Shown here one piece after another: positions 27,305 through 36,380 of a stretch of 64,000 nt of DNA. Position numbers and translations under genes: made by a program. The number at the start of each line of letters is the position of its first letter. The first letter of the stretch is position 1. The DNA lies in NCBI GenBank assembly GCA_036513315.1, contig DATBZF010000093.1:1-64000 (forward strand). Direction: 5' to 3'. The notes under the pieces were generated by a model. The model saw only the letters and a list, made by a program, of their open reading frames with translations. It was not told the origin of the DNA and did not search any database. The stretch is from Roseiarcus sp036513315. GTDB lineage: Bacteria > Pseudomonadota > Alphaproteobacteria > Rhizobiales > Beijerinckiaceae.

Positions 27305-28548
27305 TGACGATCCATAATCCCATATCGGCGCCGCTCGATGTCGAGGCCTTGCGCGCCGACTTTCCGATCCTCGCCGAGCGTCCCTACGGCAAACCTTTGG
27401 TCTATCTCGACAATGCCGCCTCGGCGCAGAAGCCGCGGGCAGTGATCGAGCGCCTGACGCATGCCTATAGCCACGAATACGCCAATGTGCATCGCGGCCT
27501 GCATTATCTCGCCAATGCGGCGACCGAGGCCTATGAGGCCGCGCGCGAAAGCGTGCGCCGCTTTCTCAACGCCGGCTCGCATGAAGAGATCGTGTTCACG
27601 CGTTCGACGACAGAGGCGATCAATCTCGTCGCCGCCAGTTTTGGCCTCGCCCATATCGGCGAAGGCGACGAAATCGTGCTTTCCGTCATGGAGCATCATT
27701 CCAACATCGTGCCCTGGCATTTCCATAGGGAACGGAAGGGCGCCGTGCTGAAATGGGTCGATGTCGGAGATGACGGCTCCTTCTCGCTCGAAGCGTTCGA
27801 GCGCGCGTTGACCAAAAGAACGAAAATCGTCGCCATCACGCATATGTCGAACGTTCTGGGCACGGTGACGCCGATCAAGGAGATCATCGCCATCGCTCAT
27901 GCGCATGGCGTGCCGGTTCTGGTCGACGGCTCGCAAAGCGCGGTTCATCTCGATATCGACGTGCGCGATCTCGATGCCGATTTTTATGTCTTCACCGGCC
28001 ACAAGGTCTATGGGCCGACCGGCATCGGCGTCCTCTATGGCAAACGCGCGCTGCTTGAAGCGCTGCCGCCTTTCAATGGCGGCGGCGAGATGATCCAGGA
28101 CGTCACGCTGGATAATGTCACTTATAATGCGCCGCCGCATCGTTTCGAGGCGGGCACGCCGCCGATCGTCCAGGCGATCGGCCTAGGTGCGGCGCTCGAC
28201 TATGTCGAGGGGATCGGCCGCGCGCGCATCCGGGCGCATGAGGAATCTTTGCTCGCTTATGCGCAGCAGCGTCTCAGCGCGATCAATTCCCTGCGCATCT
28301 TCGGCGAGGCGCCCGGCAAGGGGCCGATCGTCTCTTTCAACATGCAAGGCGCGCACGCCCATGACGTGGCGACCGTGATCGACCGTTCGGGCGTCGCGGT
28401 GCGCGCGGGCACGCATTGCGCGATGCCGCTCTTGCAACGCTTCGGCGTGACCTCTACCTGCAGGGCGTCGTTTGCGCTATACAACACCCATGCCGAGGTG
28501 GACGCCTTGGCTGAGGCCCTGATCCGCGCGCAGAGCCTGTTCGCCTGA
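27304..28548 (+). CDS. sufS: Cysteine desulfurase SufS
   Basis: A 414-residue class II desulfurase. LVYLDNAASAQKPRAVIE is the typical start, HKVYGPTGIG holds the PLP lysine, and RAGTHCAMPLL holds the catalytic Cys372. SufS normally hands sulfur to SufE or SufU; neither is in this operon. It follows sufD with a one-base overlap and precedes sufT by 16 bases. Confidence 0.96.
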   Translation: MTIHNPISAPLDVEALRADFPILAERPYGKPLVYLDNAASAQKPRAVIERLTHAYSHEYANVHRGLHYLANAATEAYEAARESVRRFLNAGSHEEIVFTRSTTEAINLVAASFGLAHIGEGDEIVLSVMEHHSNIVPWHFHRERKGAVLKWVDVGDDGSFSLEAFERALTKRTKIVAITHMSNVLGTVTPIKEIIAIAHAHGVPVLVDGSQSAVHLDIDVRDLDADFYVFTGHKVYGPTGIGVLYGKRALLEALPPFNGGGEMIQDVTLDNVTYNAPPHRFEAGTPPIVQAIGLGAALDYVEGIGRARIRAHEESLLAYAQQRLSAINSLRIFGEAPGKGPIVSFNMQGAHAHDVATVIDRSGVAVRAGTHCAMPLLQRFGVTSTCRASFALYNTHAEVDALAEALIRAQSLFA

Positions 28549-28564
28549 GGAGGGCTTATTAGGA

Positions 28565-28948
28565 ATGACCGACAGCCCGACGCTTGATCATGCGCCCAAT
28601 CAGCCTGTCGTCGCCGCGCAATCGGCGATTCCCGCGGATGAGCTGCAGCGGCTGACCGACGACATCGTCGCCGCGCTGAAGACAGTCTATGATCCCGAAA
28701 TTCCGTCAGATATTTACGAGCTTGGGCTCATCTACAACATCGACATCGATGACAGCCGTTTCGTGACCATCGAGATGACGTTGACGGCGCCCGCCTGTCC
28801 TGTCGCGGGCGAAATGCCGGGCTGGGTGGAGAATGCGGTCGGCGCGGTCGGCGGCGTTTCGGGCGCCAAGGTCAACATGGTCTTCGATCCGCCATGGGAC
28901 CAGAGCCGCATGTCGGACGAGGCGCGCGTCGCCCTCGACATGTGGTGA
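28565..28948 (+). CDS. sufT: SUF system maturation protein SufT (MIP18/DUF59 family)
   Basis: A 127-residue protein with one DUF59 domain. The family motifs VYDPEIPSDIYELGLIY and TLTAPACPVAGEMP, including the conserved cysteine, are intact. SufT-type proteins help mature Fe-S proteins when demand is high. It is the last gene of the operon; no A-type carrier gene follows. I see no strong terminator after the stop. Confidence 0.93.
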   Translation: MTDSPTLDHAPNQPVVAAQSAIPADELQRLTDDIVAALKTVYDPEIPSDIYELGLIYNIDIDDSRFVTIEMTLTAPACPVAGEMPGWVENAVGAVGGVSGAKVNMVFDPPWDQSRMSDEARVALDMW

Positions 28949-29366
28949 GCGCGCGCCCTGGTCGCCGCCGCCAGCCTGCCGTCCCGTAAGAAATTTCCGG
29001 CTCCAGCTTGAGGCCAGCCTCATACGCTATATATAGATAATTAAACGCGCTTTCGCCCGATTCTGGATCCGTGATCGGGTTTGCGCGCCGGGTGGACCGC
29101 TCTCGACAGGGACTGCGCTCTCTGAGCCACAGGTCGCGGCTATTTCACCGCAGTTGCCCAGAAAAGTCGCAGTTGCATGCTGATTGATGCAGTCATGCAC
29201 ATCCAAGAGCCGATTGCGCGCGTAACCACTCTTGTTGGACGCCCTTGTTGAGTGTCCAATCGCGTTAGAAGTGATGGAGGTGATTCGAAATCGTATGCGG
29301 CAACCTGCCGACCTGTGGAGGGTTACTCCCTGAAGAGCGGTCGCCGCATTTGGAGGATGCCACCCG
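28949..29366 (+). promoter_or_regulatory. Gene-free leader upstream of prkA with two dyads
   Basis: No gene is visible in these 418 bases. Two inverted repeats stand out: TGCATG (29174-29179) with CATGCA (29194-29199), and TTGGAC (29235-29240) with GTCCAA (29254-29259). A third small hairpin (AGGG/CCCT) lies near 29320. A good ribosome binding site (GGAGG at 29352-29356) precedes prkA. An AT-rich patch at 29030-29045 may be part of a promoter. These could be operators or leader RNA hairpins; I cannot tell which. Confidence 0.4.
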
Positions 29367-31310
29367 ATGTTCAATGACCATGTTTTCAATGCATTTATGC
29401 GCTCCTTCGAGGCGCGGCGCGAAACGGAAATGTCGCTCTCGGAATATCTCGAGGCCTGCCGCGGCGACCCGATGCTCTACGCCAATGCGACAGAGCGCCT
29501 GCTGGCTGCGATCGGCGAACCTGAAATTGTCGACACGGCCAAGGACCCCCGCCTTGGCCGTATTTTTTTGAACAGGACGATTCGCGCCTATCCCGCCTTT
29601 GCCGGCTTCTACGGCATGGAGGAGACGATCGAGCGGATCGTTTCGTTCTTCCGTCACGCCGCGCAGGGGCTGGAGGAGCGCAAGCAGATTCTTTATTTGC
29701 TCGGCCCGGTCGGCGGCGGCAAATCCTCGCTCGCCGAGCGCCTCAAGGCGCTGATGGAAGTCCATCCGATCTATGTGATCAAGGCGGGCGACGAGCTCAG
29801 CCCGGTTTTCGAAAACCCACTCGGATTGTTCGATCCCGAGACAATGGGCGCGATGGTCGAAGAACGCTACGGCATCCCGCGCCGGCGTCTGAATGGCCTC
29901 GTCAGTCCCTGGTGCCTCAAACGGCTTGAGGCGTTCGGCGGCGACGTTTCCCGCTTCACCGTCGCCAAAATCCAGCCGTCGAGATTGCGACAGATCGCGA
30001 TCGCCAAGACCGAGCCGGGCGACGAGAACAACCAGGATATTTCCTCGCTGGTCGGCAAGGTCGACATCCGCAAGCTCGAGGCTTACGCTCAGAACGATCC
30101 TGACGCCTACAGCTATTCGGGCGGCCTCAATCGCGCCAACCAGGGCATTCTCGAATTCGTCGAAATGTTCAAGGCGCCGATCAAAATGTTGCACCCGCTG
30201 CTCACCGCGACGCAGGAGGGCAATTACATCGGCACCGAGAATATCGGCGCTATTCCATTCTCCGGCGTGATACTCGCCCATTCCAACGAGGCGGAATGGC
30301 AGAGCTTCAAGGCCAACAAGAACAATGAGGCTTTCATCGACCGCATTTCAGTGGTCAAGGTGCCTTATTGCCTTCGCGTCACCGAGGAAGGCAAAATCTA
30401 CGAGAAACTGATCCAGGGTTCCGAACTGGCCAGCGCGCCTTGTGCGCCGGCCACACTCGAAACGCTCGCCCGTTTTGCGGTATTGTCCCGTCTGCGCAAG
30501 CACGAGAATTCGACGCTCTACGCCAAAATGCGTGTCTATGACGGCGAAACGCTGAAGGAATCCGATCCGAAAGCGCGCAGCCATCAGGAATATAAAGACA
30601 CCGCCGGCGTCGACGAAGGCATGGACGGCGTCTCGACACGCTTCGCCTTCAAGGTTCTCGCCGCGACATTCAACCACGACACGACGGAGATCGGCGCTGA
30701 TCCCGTTCACCTGATGTATGTACTCGAACAGGCGATCCGCCGCGAACAATTGTCCGATGAAATGGAGAAGCGCTATCTTGAATTCATCAAGGGCGAACTT
30801 GCGCCGCGCTATGCCGAATTCATCGGCCATGAAATCCAGAAGGCCTACCTGGAATCCTATTCCGACTACGGCCAGAATCTGTTCGATCGCTATGTCGATT
30901 ACGCCGACGCCTGGATCGAGGATCAGGATTTCAAGGATCCCGACACGGGCCAGTTGCTGAATCGCGAACTTCTCAATCAGGAATTGACCAAGATCGAGAA
31001 ACCGGCCGGCATCGCCAATCCGAAGGACTTTCGCAACGAGATCGTCAAATTTTCGCTGCGCACCCGCGCCAATAATGGCGGCAAGAATCCGGCCTGGACG
31101 TCCTACGAAAAAATCCGGGAAGTGATCGAGAAGCGCATGTTTTCGCAGGTCGATGATTTGTTGCCGGTCATCTCTTTCGGATCGAAGAAGGACGGCGAAT
31201 CCGAAAAGAAGCACGGTGAGTTCGTCCGACGGATGGCGGCGCGCGGCTATACCGAGCGGCAGGTTCGGCGGCTGGTCGAGTGGTACATGCGGGTCAAACA
31301 GGCCGGGTGA
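29367..31310 (+). CDS. prkA: PrkA family serine protein kinase
   Basis: A 647-residue AAA+ protein of the PrkA/YeaG family, linked to nutrient stress and stationary-phase responses. The N-terminal AAA domain carries Walker A GPVGGGKSS (residues 113-121). The centre includes QPSRLRQIAIAKTEPGDENN. The C-terminal kinase-like PrkA domain includes FEVMFKAPIK-type and YCLRVTEEGKIYEK segments and ends with a helical region. It heads the conserved prkA-yeaH-spoVR operon, with 20 bases to the next gene. Confidence 0.95.
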   Translation: MFNDHVFNAFMRSFEARRETEMSLSEYLEACRGDPMLYANATERLLAAIGEPEIVDTAKDPRLGRIFLNRTIRAYPAFAGFYGMEETIERIVSFFRHAAQGLEERKQILYLLGPVGGGKSSLAERLKALMEVHPIYVIKAGDELSPVFENPLGLFDPETMGAMVEERYGIPRRRLNGLVSPWCLKRLEAFGGDVSRFTVAKIQPSRLRQIAIAKTEPGDENNQDISSLVGKVDIRKLEAYAQNDPDAYSYSGGLNRANQGILEFVEMFKAPIKMLHPLLTATQEGNYIGTENIGAIPFSGVILAHSNEAEWQSFKANKNNEAFIDRISVVKVPYCLRVTEEGKIYEKLIQGSELASAPCAPATLETLARFAVLSRLRKHENSTLYAKMRVYDGETLKESDPKARSHQEYKDTAGVDEGMDGVSTRFAFKVLAATFNHDTTEIGADPVHLMYVLEQAIRREQLSDEMEKRYLEFIKGELAPRYAEFIGHEIQKAYLESYSDYGQNLFDRYVDYADAWIEDQDFKDPDTGQLLNRELLNQELTKIEKPAGIANPKDFRNEIVKFSLRTRANNGGKNPAWTSYEKIREVIEKRMFSQVDDLLPVISFGSKKDGESEKKHGEFVRRMAARGYTERQVRRLVEWYMRVKQAG

Positions 31311-31330
31311 CCCGAGGAGCAGAGGAGAGC

Positions 31331-32614
31331 ATGCAGGTTCTCGATCGACGTCTTAACCCTGGCGGCAAGAATCTAGAGAATCGTCAGCGTTTCCTGCGGC
31401 GCGCCAAAGCGATTGTGCAGCAGGCGGTGCGCCAGGCTTCAAAGTCGCGCGACATTTCCGACATTCTCGAAGGCGGCGAGGTCAGCATTCCAGCGCGCGG
31501 CGTCGACGAGCCGCGCTTTCATCACGGCGGCGGCGGCATCCGCGACCAGGTGATGCCCGGCAACAAGAAATTCGCGGAAGGCGATGTGTTGCCGCGCTCG
31601 GGCGGCGGCGGCGGTGGTGGTTCGAAGGATGGCGGCAGCGGCGACGGCGAAGACGCGTTCCGCTTCGTGCTGACCCGCGAGGAATTTCTCGACCTGTTCC
31701 TCGACGATCTGGAATTGCCCGATCTTGCCAAACGGCGGCTCGCCGAGGTCGAGCATGAGGGCATTCGCCGCGCCGGCTATGCAGTTTCCGGCTCGCCGGT
31801 GAATATCGCGATCGGGCGCACCATGCGCCACGCTTTGGGGCGCCGCATCGCCTTGCGCCGTCCGAGCCCGCAGGCTTTGGCGCTCCTCGAGGGAAGGCTT
31901 GCCGATTGCGGCGACGCCGACGGTCGCGCGGCGCTGCAAAGCGAAATCGCCGCGCTTGAGGCCAGAATGCGGCGCATTCCCTATATCGATCCGATCGACA
32001 TTCGTTATCGCCGTTTCGAGAATGTGCCCAAAGCAGTCGCGCAAGCGGTGATGTTCTGCCTGATGGACGTATCAGGCTCGATGTCCGAGCATATGAAGGA
32101 TCTCGCCAAGCGCTTCTACATGCTGCTCTACGTTTTCCTGACCAAGCGCTATCGCCATGTCGAGATCGTGTTCATCCGGCACACCGACCGCGCCGAAGAG
32201 GTCGACGAGCAGACCTTCTTTCACAGCCCCGCCACCGGCGGCACGGTGGTGTCGAGCGCGTTCGAGGCGATGCGGCGCATCGTCGAGGAGCGCTATCCGC
32301 CCGACGATTGGAACATCTATGCGGCGCAGGCGTCGGACGGCGACAATTCCTATAGCGACGGCGCGCTGACGGCCGGACTGCTGCGCGACCATATTCTGCC
32401 GGTCTGCCAATATTTCGCCTATCTCGAAGTCGGCGACGCCGATGAGGGCGGCGAGAGCGTCGCCTCGCGCTCCTCCCTGTGGGGCGTCTATGATTCGATG
32501 CGCGACGGCGGACAGCCGATCGCGATGCGGAAGGTGACAAATCGCGGCGAGATTTTCCCGGTGTTTCGCGAGCTCTTCCAGCGACGCCAGGCCAATGAGA
32601 AGGTCGCCTCATGA
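31331..32614 (+). CDS. YeaH/YhbH family protein (DUF444), VWA-like
   Basis: A 427-residue DUF444 protein. A glycine-rich linker near residues 75-100 (SGGGGGGGSKDGG) follows the basic N-terminus. The C-terminal half has the von Willebrand-like metal site motif DVSGSMSEH and continues LYVFLTKRYRHVEIVFIRHT. These proteins always travel with PrkA and are thought to act in the same pathway. The ATG at 31331 follows GAGGAGAG; an earlier in-frame start at 31280 would overlap prkA. The stop overlaps the spoVR start by 4 bases. Confidence 0.93.
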   Translation: MQVLDRRLNPGGKNLENRQRFLRRAKAIVQQAVRQASKSRDISDILEGGEVSIPARGVDEPRFHHGGGGIRDQVMPGNKKFAEGDVLPRSGGGGGGGSKDGGSGDGEDAFRFVLTREEFLDLFLDDLELPDLAKRRLAEVEHEGIRRAGYAVSGSPVNIAIGRTMRHALGRRIALRRPSPQALALLEGRLADCGDADGRAALQSEIAALEARMRRIPYIDPIDIRYRRFENVPKAVAQAVMFCLMDVSGSMSEHMKDLAKRFYMLLYVFLTKRYRHVEIVFIRHTDRAEEVDEQTFFHSPATGGTVVSSAFEAMRRIVEERYPPDDWNIYAAQASDGDNSYSDGALTAGLLRDHILPVCQYFAYLEVGDADEGGESVASRSSLWGVYDSMRDGGQPIAMRKVTNRGEIFPVFRELFQRRQANEKVAS

Positions 32615-34158
32615 CCACGGACGCGATGGAACGGCTCTACGAAGGCGCCGACTGGGATTTTCCCATTCTGCAGCGGCTGCATGACGCTTGCGAAAACATC
32701 GCGCTCAAGGAACTTGGGCTGGATGTCTACCCGAACCAGATCGAAGTAATCACCGCCGAGCAGATGCTCGACGCCTATTCGTCGGTCGGCATGCCGCTCT
32801 ATTACCGGCATTGGTCGTTCGGCAAGCATTTCACGCAGCACGAGGCGCTCTATCGCAAAGGCCTGCGCGGACTCGCCTATGAAATCGTCATCAATTCTTC
32901 GCCGTGCACCTCCTATCTGATGGAGGAAAACACCGCGACGATGCAGGCGCTGGTCATCGCGCATGCGGCCTTCGGCCATAATCACTTTTTCAAGAACAAT
33001 TATCTGTTCAAGCAATGGACCGACGCCGAGGGGATTCTCGAATATCTGAACTTCGCCAAAGGCTATGTCGCCCATTGCGAGGAACGCTATGGCGAGGCCG
33101 TCGTCGAACGCACGCTCGACGCCGCTCATGGCCTGATGTCACATGGCGTCTACCGCTATCCCGGCAAGAAAAAACTCGACTTGCGCGAAGAGGAAAAGCG
33201 GGAGCGGGAGCGGCGCGAGCATGGCGAGCGCAATTTCAACGATCTCTGGCGCACCGTGCCGCTCGGCCCCGCCAAGAGCCTGTCGGAGCTCAGCGTCGAA
33301 CGGCGGCGCAGCCTGCTCGGCCTGCCGCAGGAGAACATTCTCTATTTCCTGGAAAAGTCGGCGCCGCGCCTCGCGCCCTGGCAGCGGGAACTCTTACGCA
33401 TCGTGCGGCAGATCGCGCAATATTTCTATCCGCAGGGCCAGACCAAGGTGATGAACGAAGGCACGGCGACCTACGTGCACTATCGCATCATGAACCGCCT
33501 GCATGAGCGCGGCGGCATTTCCAATGGTGATTTCCTCGAATTCCTGCAGTCACACACCAATGTCATTTTCCAGCCGGGCTTCGACGACCCGCGCTTCTCT
33601 GGCTTCAACCCCTATGCGCTGGGGTTTGCGATGATGCGCGACATCGAGCAGATCGTCACCGAGCCCGATGACGAGGACCGCCATTGGTTCCCGGAAATCG
33701 CCGGCGCGGGCGACCCCATGCCGGTGCTGCGCGACATCTGGGCCAATTACCGCGACGAGAGCTTCATCAGCCAATATCTCAGCCCGCGCCTGATGCGCCA
33801 GATGCGAATGTTCCAGCTTCACGACGATCCCGCCATCACCGAGGGCATCAAAGTCGAGGCGATCCATAACGAGCGCGGCTATCACCGCATGCGCCGCGAA
33901 CTCGCCAAATCCTATGATGTCGGCTGGTCCGATCCCAATATCGAAGTGGTCGATGTCGATCTCGTCGGCGACCGGCGCCTGATCCTGCATCATCATGTCG
34001 TCAACGGCCGCCTGCTCGCCGAGGGCGAGGCGGCGCGCGTGCTGCAGCATCTGGCCGATCTGTGGGGCTATGACGTGCTGCTGCGCGAGATTGGCCCTGC
34101 CGATGCGGTGCTGAAGGAGCATAGCTGCAGTCCGAAGGGGATGGCGCTGGCGGCGTAG
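32611..34158 (+). CDS. SpoVR family protein
   Basis: A 515-residue protein of the SpoVR/YcgB family. Recognisable segments are YRHWSFGKHF, NSSPCTSYLMEEN, NEGTATYVHYRIMNRLHE and FNPYALGFAMMRDIEQI. In Bacillus SpoVR takes part in spore cortex formation; in non-sporulating bacteria it belongs to the PrkA-YeaH stress module. All three genes overlap or nearly touch here, so they act as one operon. Confidence 0.95.
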   Translation: MTTDAMERLYEGADWDFPILQRLHDACENIALKELGLDVYPNQIEVITAEQMLDAYSSVGMPLYYRHWSFGKHFTQHEALYRKGLRGLAYEIVINSSPCTSYLMEENTATMQALVIAHAAFGHNHFFKNNYLFKQWTDAEGILEYLNFAKGYVAHCEERYGEAVVERTLDAAHGLMSHGVYRYPGKKKLDLREEEKRERERREHGERNFNDLWRTVPLGPAKSLSELSVERRRSLLGLPQENILYFLEKSAPRLAPWQRELLRIVRQIAQYFYPQGQTKVMNEGTATYVHYRIMNRLHERGGISNGDFLEFLQSHTNVIFQPGFDDPRFSGFNPYALGFAMMRDIEQIVTEPDDEDRHWFPEIAGAGDPMPVLRDIWANYRDESFISQYLSPRLMRQMRMFQLHDDPAITEGIKVEAIHNERGYHRMRRELAKSYDVGWSDPNIEVVDVDLVGDRRLILHHHVVNGRLLAEGEAARVLQHLADLWGYDVLLREIGPADAVLKEHSCSPKGMALAA

Positions 34159-34204
34159 TTTACGAACCGCGTCCGGCGAAGCGATTGTTCATCCTTCGAC
34201 CCAG

Positions 34205-34645
34205 CTATTCCGGCCAGAAGTCCGGCGCCATTATTTGCTGGTACGACCACGGACATGCTGGCGCAAAAATTGTCTCCGACAGCTTGGTCTCGACAGATGC
34301 TTCAACGATGGCGTCTCGATAGGCTTTGCCGATGGCGTCCGGAATCAACGGCTTCAGGCTGGGATTGTCGTCGAGATGATCTGTGAGCCTGTTGCGCTGA
34401 ACCCGGATGCTGGCCTGCCAGCTTGAGCCTCGCCCGCCAGGCTGGCACTGCCACCTAAGGAGGTGGAGCAGCAAGACCGTAAGGCGGCTGACGAGTTCGC
34501 GCTTTTCGGCCCTGCCTATGCTCTCGATTTCCTCGGCAATATGTTCCAGATCGGCCCGGTTGAGCTCTCCCGCGCGCAACAAGGCCGCCTGCTGATTGCT
34601 CCAGGCGTAGAAGTCCGTATCGTAGAGCGTGCTTTTGCCTGCCAT
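34205..34645 (-). CDS. DUF29 family protein
   Basis: A 146-residue helical protein with the DUF29 pattern: YDTDFYAWSNQQAALLRAGE, then IAEEIESIGRAEKRELVSRL and LLLHLLRWQCQP. Function unknown. DUF29 genes are scattered and patchy in cyanobacteria and proteobacteria and often lie in variable regions, so this may be an acquired gene. It is convergent with spoVR (46 bases apart) and isolated on its strand. Confidence 0.88.
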   Translation of the reverse strand: MAGKSTLYDTDFYAWSNQQAALLRAGELNRADLEHIAEEIESIGRAEKRELVSRLTVLLLHLLRWQCQPGGRGSSWQASIRVQRNRLTDHLDDNPSLKPLIPDAIGKAYRDAIVEASVETKLSETIFAPACPWSYQQIMAPDFWPE

Positions 34646-34794
34646 GGGCAGATTTTAGCGTAACAGCCGCCCTCACGCCACCTTGCGCTATCGACAGCCG
34701 AAGTCGTGGGAATTGTGCGAGAGCGCAGGGCGGGAGCGGTTTTGCAATGCTTCGCAAATGAGCGCCGCAACGAGGTCGTTACCGCTATCTTATC

Positions 34795-34830
34795 ATGAGT
34801 TAATATATTGATATAATTAATAAAACTATT
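34795..34830. other. AT-rich patch between DUF29 and crcB
   Basis: About 36 bases with almost no G or C (ATATATTGATATAATTAATA and flanks), in a region otherwise above 60% GC. It may hold promoter elements for crcB or DUF29. The sequence between it and crcB does not resemble the fluoride (crcB) riboswitch as far as I can judge. Confidence 0.35.
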
Positions 34831-34932
34831 TTTGAAAATCTGGCCGTCGGTCGCCAAACAACCTTCACGGCGACGCTTTTTTCAAACCGCGATCCCCTGT
34901 CGCCTTTGCCTCGTCTCCGCTATAGCAACCCG

Positions 34933-35316
34933 ATGCAATCCATTCTTCTCGTTTTCATCGGGGCCGGGCTTGGCGGCGTTTTGCGCCATTGGATCAATAA
35001 TGCGGCGACGCGGCTGCTCGGCAATGATTTTCCCTTTGGCATCCTGTTTATCAATGTCACCGGTTCGTTCGTCATGGGCCTGCTGGTCGGCTGGCTGGCG
35101 TTTCGCGCCGGGGAAGGCTGGACGCGCAACGCGCAGCTCTTCGTCGCCACCGGCATTCTCGGCGGCTACACGACTTTCTCGACCTTCTCTCTCGACTCGT
35201 TCCGGCTGATCGAGCGCGGCGATATCGGCCTGGCGGCGCTCTATATCGGCGGCTCGGTCATCGTCGGCATCGCCGGCCTTTGGGCGGGCCTTGCGGTGAT
35301 GCGGAGCTTCGCATGA
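34933..35316 (+). CDS. crcB: Fluoride efflux channel CrcB/Fluc
   Basis: A 127-residue protein with four membrane helices. The family motif GGYTTFSTFSLD and the early GAGLGGVLRHW and NVTGSFVMGLL segments are intact. It forms a dimeric fluoride channel. I chose ATG at 34933 (MQSILLVFIG); a start at 34906 would add nine polar residues. The stop overlaps the next start (ATGA). Confidence 0.93.
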   Translation: MQSILLVFIGAGLGGVLRHWINNAATRLLGNDFPFGILFINVTGSFVMGLLVGWLAFRAGEGWTRNAQLFVATGILGGYTTFSTFSLDSFRLIERGDIGLAALYIGGSVIVGIAGLWAGLAVMRSFA

Positions 35317-36380
35317 GCGCGGCGGCCGAAAAAGTTGCGCTCATCGAGGTCAGCGAGGACGAAGCCGGCATGCGGCTCGACCGCTGGTTTCATCGCCGCT
35401 TTCCGAAATTGCCGCAATCCCACCTCAACAAGATCGTCCGCAAGGGCGAGGTGCGCATATCAGGCAAGCGCGCCGAGATTTCGACGCGGCTGGAGGCCGG
35501 GCAGAGCGTGCGCGTGCCGCCCCTCAACCTCGGGCCCGAGGCGGCGCCCGACGCGCCGGCGCCGCCGAACCCGCGCGACGCGGCGGCGATCCGCGAAATG
35601 ATTTTGTTCGAGGATCGCGACGTGATGGTGCTCAACAAGCCGTATGGACTTGCAGTACAAGGGGGCTCGGGCACCAAACACCATATCGATGGCATGCTCG
35701 CCTCGATTCCCAACAAGAACGGCGAGCGACCGGTGCTCGTCCACCGGCTCGATCGCGATACGTCGGGCGTGCTGCTGGTCGCCAAATCGCGCAAGATGGC
35801 GGCCGATCTCGGCGCGACTTTCCGCTCGCGCGGCGCCAAGAAAATCTATTGGGCTTTGGTCGAAGGCGTGCCGAAGCCCGGCCAGGGGCGCATCTCGCTG
35901 TTTCTCGCCAAGGGCGAGGCGATGGGCGCCGAGCGCGGGCCCCGCAAGGGCGACCGCGCCGATATCGAGCGGATGCGCGTCGCCAAACACGGCGAGGCCG
36001 ATGCGCAGCATTCGCTAACGCTTTATGCCGTGGTCGAAAAAGTGTCGCCGCGGCTCGCCTGGCTGTCGATGCGCCCGATCACCGGCCGCACCCATCAATT
36101 GCGCGCCCATTGCGAGGCGATCGGCCATCCGATCATCGGCGATCCCAAATACAATCGGCGCGAGGCTAACGATCCTGCGCGGGCTGATCCCCTGCGCGCC
36201 GTGCCCTCCGGCCTCGAGCCGAAGCTGCATCTGCTGGCGCGCCGCCTGATCCTGCCGCATCCGCGCGGCGGAATCATCGATGTCGTCGCGCCATTGCCCG
36301 AACATATGAAGAAGAGCTTCGACATGTTCGGCTTCGACGTCAAAACGCGCGACCCGATCGAGGACGCGCCCGATGAGTGA
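35313..36380 (+). CDS. RluA/RluC-family 23S rRNA pseudouridine synthase
   Basis: A 355-residue enzyme with an N-terminal S4 RNA-binding domain (RLDRWFHRRFPKLPQSHLNK) and the catalytic core motif HRLDRDTSGVLL, where the Asp after RL is catalytic. ITGRTHQLRAHC follows. The length and S4 domain suit RluC. It starts within the crcB stop (ATGA) and its own end overlaps the ATP12 gene by 8 bases, so three genes are coupled. Confidence 0.92.
   Translation: MSAAAEKVALIEVSEDEAGMRLDRWFHRRFPKLPQSHLNKIVRKGEVRISGKRAEISTRLEAGQSVRVPPLNLGPEAAPDAPAPPNPRDAAAIREMILFEDRDVMVLNKPYGLAVQGGSGTKHHIDGMLASIPNKNGERPVLVHRLDRDTSGVLLVAKSRKMAADLGATFRSRGAKKIYWALVEGVPKPGQGRISLFLAKGEAMGAERGPRKGDRADIERMRVAKHGEADAQHSLTLYAVVEKVSPRLAWLSMRPITGRTHQLRAHCEAIGHPIIGDPKYNRREANDPARADPLRAVPSGLEPKLHLLARRLILPHPRGGIIDVVAPLPEHMKKSFDMFGFDVKTRDPIEDAPDE

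Noticed and set aside
34831..34932. Possible fluoride (crcB) riboswitch before the fluoride channel gene
   Set aside because: I could not find the conserved core of the crcB motif here; the sequence lacks the expected paired segments.
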